A DNA stretch of 10,431 bases from Candidatus Latescibacterota bacterium (GCA_030746455.1 JASLMQ010000299.1:1-10431), one strand, 5' to 3'. Shown: positions 1-5,692, counted from the first letter of the stretch. Notes: generated by a model not told the origin, from the sequence alone. Numbers and translations: made by a program.

Positions 1-382
1 CGGCGAAGCTGCCGAGGAATCCGACATAGAGGACGCCCACTAACGTGGCGGAGCCGTCGGCGATTCGGAACCGGCCCTCGCGCCGGCACAGAGACAGCAC
101 GAGGACGGCCAGCACGAGACCCAGCATCGGGTAGATCAGAAGCGCGACCCCGAAGCTGTGGACCCAGAGGCACCAAACCAAAGAGGCCGCAATCCCGAAC
201 CGCGTCCAGGGATGCAGCCCCTTGCTTCGTTGCAGCCTGTAGAACTCCCAGGTGCCCAGACCCACCACGACCCAGAGGCCTGCCAGCAGCGCCCAGCTCC
301 CGAACCAGAACAGCAACAGGAAGAGGGGCCCGAAGATGACGGCCACGAGGACACGCAGGGCCAGATTGGATGGTGCCGACAA
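1..382 (-). CDS. cdsA: Phosphatidate cytidylyltransferase, N-terminal part (cut by window edge)
   Basis: Integral membrane enzyme that makes CDP-diacylglycerol from phosphatidic acid and CTP, the precursor of all bacterial phospholipids. Only the first ~127 residues are in the window; the C-terminal signature region lies beyond the left edge. Translating the minus strand from a TTG at 380-382 gives a hydrophobic protein: an opening NLALRVLVAVIFGPLFLLL segment (residues ~6-24), a second helix, the cytoplasmic element TWEFYRLQRSKGLHPW, further helices, and ATLVGVLYVGFLGSF at the edge. This order is typical of CdsA. The TTG is chosen because an in-frame TGA lies at 395-397, just upstream, and AGGAGG ends four bases before it. 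It follows uppS by 44 bases, the usual uppS-cdsA order, so co-transcription is likely. Identification rests on the N-terminal pattern and the gene order. Confidence 0.82.
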   Translation of the reverse strand, partial: MSAPSNLALRVLVAVIFGPLFLLLFWFGSWALLAGLWVVVGLGTWEFYRLQRSKGLHPWTRFGIAASLVWCLWVHSFGVALLIYPMLGLVLAVLVLSLCRREGRFRIADGSATLVGVLYVGFLGSFA

Positions 383-426
383 GGGCCCTCCTGATCATCC
401 GTACCGCCGCCCACGGCAGAACGCCT

Positions 427-1248
427 CTAGGAACCCGTGGGCATCTCCGATCCACTCACCGCTTCGCGAACGGGACGGGCCTCATCGCTGGTGCGAACCT
501 GAGCACTGGTGTGCCCGAACCTCCGCTCCCGCGACTGGTAGCTTCGTATGGCTTCGTACAGGTGTTCTCGGCGGAAGTCTGGCCAGAGCACGGGCGTGAA
601 CCAGAGCTCCGTGTAGGCGCACTGCCAGAGCATGAAATTGCTGAGCCGCATCTCCCCGCTGGTACGGACCAGCAGGTCGGGGTCTGGAAGATCGTCCGTG
701 TAGAGGGACCGCGAGAACAGCTCGGAATCGATCTGGTCCGCGCTGAGCCGCCCCTGCTCCACCTCCGATGCGACCTTCCGGACCGCCTGTAGGATGTCGC
801 TCCGGCCATCGTAACTCAAAGCGAGGTTCAGGGTCAGGCCCGTATGCTCTGCGGTCTGCGAAATCGCGAACATCAGAGCCCTTCGGGCCTGCTTGGCAAG
901 GCGGTCTGTATCCCCCGTGGCCACGAGCCGAACGTTGTTCTCGCACAGCTCGGGCAATTCGTCGCTCGACGCGTCCCTCAGCAGCTGCATCAGGGAGAGG
1001 ACCTCGGACCAGGGCCGGTTCCAGTTGTCAGTCCCGAAAGTAAACAGCGTGAGGACATCGATCCGTAGCTCCCCACATGCTCGTACGATATCCCTCACCA
1101 CCTCGCGGGCAGATCGGTGGCCGCGGCTGCGGGGCAGGGAACGCTGCTGCGCCCAGCGTCCGTTCCCATCCATGATGATGGCGATATGCCGGGGCAGGTT
1201 GCCCTGTTCCTTGAGCGTTCTCTGGATATCTGCGTCCCGGGGATCCAA
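427..1248 (-). CDS. uppS: Isoprenyl (undecaprenyl) diphosphate synthase
   Basis: Cis-prenyltransferase that extends farnesyl diphosphate with isopentenyl diphosphate to the C55 lipid carrier of peptidoglycan and other envelope glycans; a soluble homodimer. From the TTG at 1246-1248 the protein has 273 residues (family about 250). The signature HIAIIMDGNGRWA (residues 21-33) carries the catalytic Asp27. FGTDNWNRP (72-80) stands where FSTENWxRP is usual. NLALSYDGRSDI (141-152) matches NIALNYGGRxEI with two changes. DPDLLVRTSGEMRLSNF (189-205) holds the diphosphate-binding arginines. The last ~25 residues are a polar tail. The open frame extends upstream to an ATG at 1473, but those 75 codons look unlike UppS and would lie across the promoter. 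The TTG has GGGAG six bases upstream and sits about 50 bases after the predicted transcription start. cdsA follows, so this is an envelope-lipid operon. Confidence 0.95.
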   Translation of the reverse strand: MDPRDADIQRTLKEQGNLPRHIAIIMDGNGRWAQQRSLPRSRGHRSAREVVRDIVRACGELRIDVLTLFTFGTDNWNRPWSEVLSLMQLLRDASSDELPELCENNVRLVATGDTDRLAKQARRALMFAISQTAEHTGLTLNLALSYDGRSDILQAVRKVASEVEQGRLSADQIDSELFSRSLYTDDLPDPDLLVRTSGEMRLSNFMLWQCAYTELWFTPVLWPDFRREHLYEAIRSYQSRERRFGHTSAQVRTSDEARPVREAVSGSEMPTGS

Positions 1249-1309
1249 CGTCTGCTCCCAACGAAAAGTCCGGTAAAACAGGTGGATAGTCGCAATTGTG
1301 TAGCGCTGT

Positions 1310-1338
1310 AATGTAGCCTTGCGCGCCTCGGATGTCAA
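1310..1338 (-). promoter_or_regulatory. Sigma70-type promoter for uppS-cdsA
   Basis: On the minus strand TTGACA (1333-1338, perfect -35) is followed by a 17-base spacer and TACATT (1310-1315, four of six matches to TATAAT). Transcription would start near 1303 and leave a leader of about 50 bases before the TTG start of uppS. This placement supports the short uppS start and argues that the open frame running through here is not translated. Confidence 0.65.
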
Positions 1339-1460
1339 GTGTGCTCTTGGCTTTTCAGGCTCGAACTCGGGCCGCCGGAAACTGGCTCGCCCCTGCCCGA
1401 AGGCGCCCCCGGCCAGGCCTCGGGCCCTGCTCCATATGGATCCGCCCGGGGGCCTGCCGC

Positions 1461-1489
1461 TTGACTTCGCCACAGCGCATGCCTATTTT
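1461..1489 (+). promoter_or_regulatory. Sigma70-type promoter for fau
   Basis: TTGACT (1461-1466) and TATTTT (1484-1489) are separated by exactly 17 bases. The expected transcription start near 1496 leaves about 25 bases before the fau start codon, with a short ACAGG at 1509-1513 as ribosome binding site. It mirrors the uppS promoter. Confidence 0.55.
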
Positions 1490-1520
1490 CATTCGCCCCG
1501 CAAACCCAACAGGTTCCCGT

Positions 1521-2093
1521 ATGCAGAATGAAAAGGCCGAAATACGCCGGTCGATGATACGCAAGAGGGAGGCTCTTGCGCCCCACGAGGCGGCGCGGCG
1601 CGGGGAGGCGATCCGTCAGCAGATCCTCGAAGCGCCGTTCTACCAGGAATCCCGGTGCCTCAGCTGCTACGTGTCGGTGAGCAACGAGGTCGACACCCAC
1701 GAACTGATCCGCGGGGCCATTGCCGAAGGGAAGCGCGTGGCCGTTCCCGTGGCCCGCAGGGGTCGGCCGATGACCCAGGTCCGGATCTCCGATCTTGCCG
1801 AGTTGGTCCCCGCTCCATTCGGCCTGCTGGAACCGGCTGAAGAGAGCTGGGATCCGGTGCCCCCCGACGCCTTCGACCTGGTCATCGTGCCGGGCCTCGC
1901 CTTCGATCATCACGGCAATCGGATCGGATTCGGAGGGGGTTTCTACGATCGCTTTCTCGCAGGCCTGCGTGCCGCCAAGGTGGGGATCGCGTACGGTTTC
2001 CAGCAGGGCGAAACGCTGCCGACCGAGTCGCACGACGTGAAGCTGGACTGGCTCGTCACTGAGTCCCGGATCCTCCAGTTCCACGGACCCTAG
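1521..2093 (+). CDS. fau: 5-formyltetrahydrofolate cyclo-ligase
   Basis: Converts 5-formyltetrahydrofolate (folinic acid) and ATP to 5,10-methenyltetrahydrofolate, returning a storage or inhibitory folate to the one-carbon pool; a cytoplasmic Mg-dependent enzyme, also called YgfA or MTHFS. From the ATG at 1521 it has 190 residues, normal for the family. The N-terminal IRRSMIRKREAL (8-19) is the family's basic opening. SNEVDTHELI (54-63) is the substrate region. FDLVIVPGLAFDHHGNRIGF (118-137) runs into GFGGGFYDRFL (136-146), the glycine-rich ATP/phosphate loop that defines the family. The open frame begins earlier, at 1332, but that stretch overlaps the promoter and has no family resemblance. 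The pentapeptide gene follows after 52 bases, so it may be first of a three-gene unit, though no pathway link is obvious. Confidence 0.95.
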   Translation: MQNEKAEIRRSMIRKREALAPHEAARRGEAIRQQILEAPFYQESRCLSCYVSVSNEVDTHELIRGAIAEGKRVAVPVARRGRPMTQVRISDLAELVPAPFGLLEPAEESWDPVPPDAFDLVIVPGLAFDHHGNRIGFGGGFYDRFLAGLRAAKVGIAYGFQQGETLPTESHDVKLDWLVTESRILQFHGP

Positions 2094-2145
2094 TCGGAGT
2101 CACCCGGTACGTCGGATCATAACTCACCTCTCCCCGAGACACGCA

Positions 2146-2982
2146 ATGCCAAAGGATACCGACACATCGACGGACTCTCCGCCGGAGGGACCCTCGCCGA
2201 GGATCCTGTCCCCGGCACAGGTTCGAGAGGCCCTCTCGCGCCACCGGACGTGGCTCGACTCGGGTGGCAGCGATGGCGAACGCGCCCTCCTGGCAGGCGC
2301 CAACCTGAACCGCGCCGACCTCGAACGGGCGCGGCTCAAGGACGCCGACCTCTATGAAGCGACCCTTAGCGGCGCGAGGCTCCAAGGAGCCGACCTGCGG
2401 GGGGCGCGCCTTCAGCGCGCGAAGCTCTATCAGGCCAACTTCCGTGGCGCCGACCTGGAGGACGCAGACCTGAGTGGATCCAGCCTTCAGAACACGGTCC
2501 TGCAGGGCGCCAATCTCAAGAATGCCAATCTGGAGCCAGCGGACCTCGAGCTGGCCGACCTCAGTGGTGCGAACCTGAGCGGCGCACACCTCCGCAGGGC
2601 GAACCTGCAGGGGGTAAACCTGCGTGACGCCATCCTGGAAGCCGCCGATCTGCGCCGCGTGCGCCTTCGAGAGGGAAACCTCCCAAAGGCAGACCTTCAG
2701 GGCGCGAACCTCCGTGGAGCGGACCTACGGGACGCCAACCTTCAAAACGCCGACCTGCGACGCGCGAACCTGCAGAGCGCCAAGCTTCAGAACGCCGACA
2801 TGGTCCAGGCCAGACTGGAGGATGCGAACCTCCGGAAGGCGAACCTTCAGAAGGCCGACCTCTACAAGGCCGATCTCCGAAACGCGGATCTGCGCGGAGC
2901 CGATCTCAGGAATGCGGTCGGCATCACCAGCAAGACCCTCGACCCGGCGCAGACCGACGACACCACACGCCTTCGCGACTGA
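2146..2982 (+). CDS. Pentapeptide repeat protein (41 consecutive repeats)
   Basis: A 278-residue protein predicted to form a right-handed quadrilateral beta-helix. Residues 1-21 are polar and probably disordered. SPAQVREALSRHRTWLDSGG (22-41) is the short helical lead-in often found before such repeats, with the H..WL.S.G..G.RA pattern. From residue 50 (AGANL) to 254 (RGADL) there are 41 pentapeptides of A(D/N)LXX type without a break in phase, about ten helix coils, plus a degenerate 42nd. A short tail follows (TSKTLDPAQTDDTTRLRD). There is no signal peptide or membrane segment, so it is probably cytoplasmic. Some relatives (Qnr, MfpA, McbG) mimic DNA and protect gyrase, but most have no known role and nothing here assigns one. 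The ribosome binding site is weak. The reductase gene begins 31 bases after its stop, so the two are probably co-transcribed. Confidence 0.93.
   Translation: MPKDTDTSTDSPPEGPSPRILSPAQVREALSRHRTWLDSGGSDGERALLAGANLNRADLERARLKDADLYEATLSGARLQGADLRGARLQRAKLYQANFRGADLEDADLSGSSLQNTVLQGANLKNANLEPADLELADLSGANLSGAHLRRANLQGVNLRDAILEAADLRRVRLREGNLPKADLQGANLRGADLRDANLQNADLRRANLQSAKLQNADMVQARLEDANLRKANLQKADLYKADLRNADLRGADLRNAVGITSKTLDPAQTDDTTRLRD
2293..2922 (+). repeat. 15-base degenerate coding repeats of the pentapeptide domain
   Basis: At DNA level the pentapeptide domain is a run of about 42 degenerate 15-base units (pattern GGCGCCRACCTSMRR). The periodicity keeps other frames on both strands open, which creates spurious overlapping reading frames here. 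Units differ enough that recent expansion by slippage is not evident. Confidence 0.75.
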
Positions 2983-3013
2983 GCACACGCACCGTCGCCC
3001 CATCCCCCTTCTG

Positions 3014-4255
3014 ATGTCCCCTATGCCAGACGATCCGACATATGATCTGATTATCGTGGGAGCAGGCCCGGCCGGCGCAACCGCGGCCCTGTACGCTGCT
3101 CGGTCTGGCCTGAAGACGCTGCTTCTTGACCGGTCCCGTTTCCCCCGCGACAAGGTCTGCGGGGATGCCCTCTCGGGAAAGGCGGTCGGCGTTCTGCGCG
3201 ATCTCGGCCTGGTGGAGAAGGTTGCCGACCTGCCGGGTGCCGCAATCCGTACCGTGACCTTCGGGAGCCCGGAGGGGACGCAGGTAGACATCGACCTCAC
3301 CCGGTCGGCCCGTCAGGATTTCCTCACCGGATTCGTCATCCGTCGCCAGATCTTCGATGCCTTCCTCCATCGGGAGGCCAGGGCCGCTGCCGACCTCGCC
3401 GTCGAAGGCTTCGGCGTCCGCGAGCTGATCACCGAGAACGGGCGCGTGTGCGGCATCAGAGGGTCGCGGGAGGGAGATCGCGAACTCACCGAGTACCACG
3501 GACACCTTGTCCTGGGCGCAGACGGTTACCGATCGATCGTCGCGCGCCAGGCCGGCCTCTACCGCCACGAGCCGCGGCACCGGATCGTGGCACTCCGCTG
3601 TTACTACAAAAACGTCAAGGACCTCACCGACCAGATCGAGCTCCATTTCGTCGACGAGGTCATTCCAGGATACTTCTGGATCTTCCCCCTCGAGGACGGC
3701 TATGCCAACGTGGGCATCGGCATGGTCCACGCCTTCATCAAGCAGCGGAAGGTCGATCTTCGGGCTGCTCTGCGCCAGGCCATCGACAGCCCTCGCTTCA
3801 AGGACCGCTTCGCCGAGGCCGAGCCGACGGAGCGCCCCGTAGGCTGGAACCTTCCCGCCGGCAGCAAGCGCTGCAAGATCCACGGCCCCGGCTTCATGCT
3901 CCTTGGGGATGCCGCAGGCCTCATCGACCCCTTCACGGGAGAAGGCATAGGGAACGCCATGTTCTCCGCCCGCTGCGCGGTCGACTGCGCGAAGGAGGCT
4001 TGCCGGGCCGGCGATTACCGCGAGGCCTTCCTGGCTCGGTACAGCGACAGGCTGTGGGCCGAGATCGGGGACGAGTTGAAGATGAGCACGCGCCTGCAGC
4101 AGATCGGGCGCATCCGGAGCCTGCTCAACCTCGTCATCCGCAAGGCGGCGGATAGCCAGGAGATCCGGGACCTGATCTGCGGGATGATCGCCAACGAGGT
4201 CCCCAAGAACCGGCTCGCCAATCCCCTTTTCTACCTCAAGCTCCTCTTCTCCTGA
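3014..4255 (+). CDS. Geranylgeranyl reductase family FAD-dependent oxidoreductase
   Basis: A 413-residue flavoprotein of the geranylgeranyl reductase family, which saturates prenyl double bonds in lipids, quinone side chains or chlorophyll-type tails; the family belongs to the PHBH-like FAD monooxygenase fold. DLIIVGAGPAGATAALYAA (11-29) is the GxGxxG FAD site. LLLDRSRFPRDKVCGDALSG (36-55) contains the KxCGD..SG motif that marks this family. LVLGADGYRSIVAR (165-178) is the DG motif. PGYFWIFPL (218-226) is the family's YxWxFP element. FMLLGDAAGLIDPFTGEGIG (294-313) is the second FAD contact with the GE-GIG turn. The C-terminal ~90 residues are helical with a hydrophobic end (FYLKLLFS). The start at 3014 is uncertain: neither it nor the in-frame ATG at 3023 has a clear ribosome binding site. 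Possible substrates include menaquinone (MenJ-like) or polyprenyl carriers; the sequence alone does not decide. Confidence 0.9.
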   Translation: MSPMPDDPTYDLIIVGAGPAGATAALYAARSGLKTLLLDRSRFPRDKVCGDALSGKAVGVLRDLGLVEKVADLPGAAIRTVTFGSPEGTQVDIDLTRSARQDFLTGFVIRRQIFDAFLHREARAAADLAVEGFGVRELITENGRVCGIRGSREGDRELTEYHGHLVLGADGYRSIVARQAGLYRHEPRHRIVALRCYYKNVKDLTDQIELHFVDEVIPGYFWIFPLEDGYANVGIGMVHAFIKQRKVDLRAALRQAIDSPRFKDRFAEAEPTERPVGWNLPAGSKRCKIHGPGFMLLGDAAGLIDPFTGEGIGNAMFSARCAVDCAKEACRAGDYREAFLARYSDRLWAEIGDELKMSTRLQQIGRIRSLLNLVIRKAADSQEIRDLICGMIANEVPKNRLANPLFYLKLLFS

Positions 4256-4256
4256 C

Positions 4257-4279
4257 GGCCTTGGTGTTCCCCACCGGCC
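4257..4279 (+). terminator. Weak stem-loop just after the reductase gene
   Basis: Two bases after the stop codon, GGCC (4257-4260) and GGTG (4263-4266) can pair with GGCC (4276-4279) and CACC (4272-4275) around a five-base loop, with a TT bulge. No T-tract follows, so it would be at best a weak or Rho-assisted terminator or an mRNA end stabiliser. Confidence 0.25.
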
Positions 4280-4340
4280 ACCCGCACCACCACCACATTC
4301 AGGCTCATCCACGCCTTCCCTTCGATTCACCTGCCTTCCT

Positions 4341-4415
4341 CTGCGTCACTGCGTCACTGCGGAATCCTGCCCCTTCTCTTGCGTGTTCTCTCTGTGGTCT
4401 TTGCGCTCTCTGCGA
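4341..4415. repeat. Short CTGCGTCA-type tandem and dispersed repeats
   Basis: CTGCGTCA occurs twice in tandem plus a partial third copy (4341-4361). After 25 bases a related stretch, CTCTCTGTGGTCTTTGCG and then CTCTCTGCGAG (4387-4415), uses the same CTCTGCG/CTCTGTGG vocabulary in the same orientation. No reading frame on either strand looks like protein. It resembles the low-complexity CTCTG(C/T)G-rich intergenic repeats seen in some environmental bacterial genomes, but I cannot name a family. Confidence 0.5.
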
Positions 4416-4426
4416 GAGTACGCTCT

Positions 4427-4458
4427 TACGGCCCCAGAGATCGTTCCCCGGGGCCGTA
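4427..4458. terminator. Perfect 9-bp inverted repeat, possible bidirectional terminator
   Basis: TACGGCCCC (4427-4435) and GGGGCCGTA (4450-4458) are perfect reverse complements around a 14-base loop. The hairpin lies between two convergent genes, 172 bases after the reductase stop and 34 bases after the hydrolase stop. A small AGAG-TACG-CTCT hairpin (4415-4426) abuts it. Neither side has a T-tract of normal length, so an intrinsic terminator is not proven. Confidence 0.4.
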
Positions 4459-4468
4459 CAATTATCCC

Positions 4469-4480
4469 TAATCGCGATTA
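4469..4480. repeat. Perfect 12-bp palindrome TAATCGCGATTA
   Basis: The sequence reads the same on both strands and lies 12 bases beyond the hydrolase stop codon. A perfect palindrome of this length with an AT-rich edge could be a dimeric regulator site, but its position downstream of both convergent genes makes a promoter role unlikely. Confidence 0.45.
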
Positions 4481-4491
4481 CCTTCCCCCGC

Positions 4492-5502
4492 TCATCCTCC
4501 GCGCGATATTGCGCTCTCGACCGTTGGCCGCAGCCGGTCCGCGATCAGCCGGTAACCGTGGTCCGTGGGGTGCACCCCTTCGTGATAGGCGTCCGTCTCC
4601 TCGGGTCCCAACAGGTCGAGCCCGTTCACCAGATCCAGTCCCTCCCCGCCGGACCGCCTGAACGCCTCGACCGACTCGTAGACCACGGCCCGCGTGTGTC
4701 GCGTCAACGAACCGTAGTCCGGATCAAACCACTCCCGTGTCGAGTATATCGGCACCACGCAGACGATGGGTGTTTCAGGGCGTGCCTCTCGGATCGTCGC
4801 CAGCATGGCCCTGTAGGCGTCCCCCGATTGCCGACCGTACGACTTGCCGAGATCCAACACATAGCAGCACGAGTCGACCTCACAGATCAGGGAGACCACC
4901 TCCGCCTCAGCCTGTCCCTGGCCGCTCACGGCGAAGTTGACGAAGTCCACGTCGAGCTGCCGACTCAGCTGCGCGGGATAGGTCATGCCAGGTCTGCACG
5001 CGCTGATCCCCTGCGCAATCGATGAGCCGTAGAAGACGATCGGTTTCTCCCGAAAGAAGGCTCTCGGCATCCCAACGGATGCGCTGTCATCAACGCCCAC
5101 AGCGATGACGCGAACCACCTGCCAAAGCGACAAGTAGATATCGATCTCCTTCTCGGACGAATTGGCCCCATCGAAGAAGCACAGCTCCACGGCACCGGGA
5201 CGGTCGGCACACACGGAGTTCCAGTAGCGCCCGTTCACGTACGCATCGAGACCGCGCGTGCCAATGTGGGACATGTTCGACCGCGGCTCGAACTCCTCGA
5301 GCTCAAGCCGCACGCTCAAGGCCTTCGTGGCCGCGGACAGGCGAATCCGTCCTCCCGCGGGGAAGCGACCGTGGTGCCAAACGGGATCCCGCACCTGGCC
5401 CTCCGCGCTTGCGGGCAGACGCCAGAGCTCCGGGGCGTTCTCTTTGACCCAGGGCAGGCCTCTGATCTCCACCGGCGCCTCGAAGATATCGATCCACGTC
5501 AT
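4492..5502 (-). CDS. SGNH/GDSL-like hydrolase with N-terminal beta-sandwich domain
   Basis: A 336-residue putative esterase or acylhydrolase of the type with an N-terminal all-beta domain (residues ~1-145) before an SGNH domain (~150-336), as in the GDSL_3 group. PIVFYGSSIAQG (154-165) is block I with the presumed nucleophile Ser161. RPGMTYPAQLSRQL (170-183) is typical of the group. VNFAVSGQG (188-196) is block II. YHEGVHPTDHGYRLIADRL (306-324) is block V with catalytic His311. Two departures from relatives as I recall them: where a block III Asn (LDCLPN-like) is expected there is YVLDLGKSYG (214-223), and the acid before the histidine is Glu308 rather than Asp. Activity is therefore uncertain. 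No signal peptide is seen. The ATG at 5502 has GAAGGGG nine bases upstream. It follows the hisF remnant by 19 bases and probably shares its transcript. The substrate is unknown. Confidence 0.85.
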   Translation of the reverse strand: MTWIDIFEAPVEIRGLPWVKENAPELWRLPASAEGQVRDPVWHHGRFPAGGRIRLSAATKALSVRLELEEFEPRSNMSHIGTRGLDAYVNGRYWNSVCADRPGAVELCFFDGANSSEKEIDIYLSLWQVVRVIAVGVDDSASVGMPRAFFREKPIVFYGSSIAQGISACRPGMTYPAQLSRQLDVDFVNFAVSGQGQAEAEVVSLICEVDSCCYVLDLGKSYGRQSGDAYRAMLATIREARPETPIVCVVPIYSTREWFDPDYGSLTRHTRAVVYESVEAFRRSGGEGLDLVNGLDLLGPEETDAYHEGVHPTDHGYRLIADRLRPTVESAISRGG

Positions 5503-5521
5503 ACCGATGAACCCCTTCGGC

Positions 5522-5686
5522 TCAGGAGGTGACGCTCAGGCCCTTCTCCCGCAGGTAGTCCTTCACCTGCTGGATGCTGAAGGTCCGGAAGTGGAAGACC
5601 GATGCGGCCAGCAGTACGTCCGCGCCTCCCTCGACCACCCGTCCATCCTTCATGTCCAGACATGGCATGATCTTGATCGTCGTCAC
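5522..5686 (-). pseudogene. hisF: hisF remnant: N- and C-terminal ends joined, central barrel deleted
   Basis: A 54-codon frame starting with GTG at 5684-5686. Residues 1-18, TTIKIMPCLDMKDGRVV after the start, match the first beta-strand of HisF (imidazole glycerol phosphate synthase cyclase subunit, histidine biosynthesis), including the catalytic Asp at position 11. Residues 19-54, EGGADVLLAASVFHFRTF then SIQQVKDYLREKGLSVTS, match its extreme C-terminus, where GADAxLAASxFHF is characteristic. HisF is normally about 250 residues, so roughly 200 are missing, including the second catalytic Asp. The join keeps the frame and leaves no stop or foreign sequence. It cannot form a TIM barrel, so I call it a broken gene, although it has an excellent ribosome binding site and a plausible promoter and may still be translated. 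An assembly error is possible. No other his gene is in the window. Confidence 0.8.
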
Positions 5687-5692
5687 GATTGG

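Larger units (their letters stand above)
1249..1520. other. Divergent intergenic region with nested inverted repeats
   Basis: This 272-base non-coding stretch separates uppS from fau. The two promoters point outwards from its middle. The core between their -35 boxes is very GC-rich and contains nested complementary segments: CAGGC 1356-1360 with GCCTG 1452-1456; CTCGGGC 1366-1372 with GCCCGGG 1444-1450 (one G-U); and GCCCGAAGGC 1395-1404 with GCCTCGGGC 1417-1425 (one bulge). The -35 boxes add an outer pair, GTCAAG 1334-1339 with CTTGAC 1460-1465. A weak plus-strand promoter candidate, TGGATA 1283-1288 with 18 bases to TGTAAT 1307-1312, could transcribe the core. The result would be a rod-like RNA with a central bubble. 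It could instead be a regulator-binding region. No known RNA family can be assigned by eye. Confidence 0.45.

Noticed and set aside
1249..1473. N-terminal extension of UppS to the ATG at 1473
   Set aside because: The 75 extra residues have no UppS similarity and would cross a strong leftward promoter; the TTG at 1248 has a ribosome binding site and gives a family-like length.
1332..1520. N-terminal extension of the fau frame
   Set aside because: The extra residues are arginine/proline-rich, unlike the family, and overlap the fau promoter.
2056..2589. Minus-strand frame opposite the pentapeptide gene with a repeating VG-x-x-E pattern
   Set aside because: The repeat pattern is just the reverse reading of the 15-base pentapeptide codon units.
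2293..2922. Regularly spaced repeats considered as a CRISPR array or satellite DNA
   Set aside because: The period is 15 bases, the units are degenerate at codon level, there are no spacers, and the translation is a perfect pentapeptide protein.
2624..3013. Upstream extension of the reductase frame into the pentapeptide gene
   Set aside because: The 130 additional residues are an out-of-frame reading of the pentapeptide repeats; the FAD motif starts right after the ATG at 3014.
2924..4330. Long minus-strand frame of 468 codons opposite the geranylgeranyl reductase
   Set aside because: It is the antisense shadow of a gene with many clear motifs; in GC-rich DNA such frames stay open, and its product resembles no family.
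4261..5025. Plus-strand frame of 254 codons in and after the convergent gap
   Set aside because: Most of it is opposite the SGNH hydrolase, which has recognisable catalytic blocks; the product is low-complexity with no motif.
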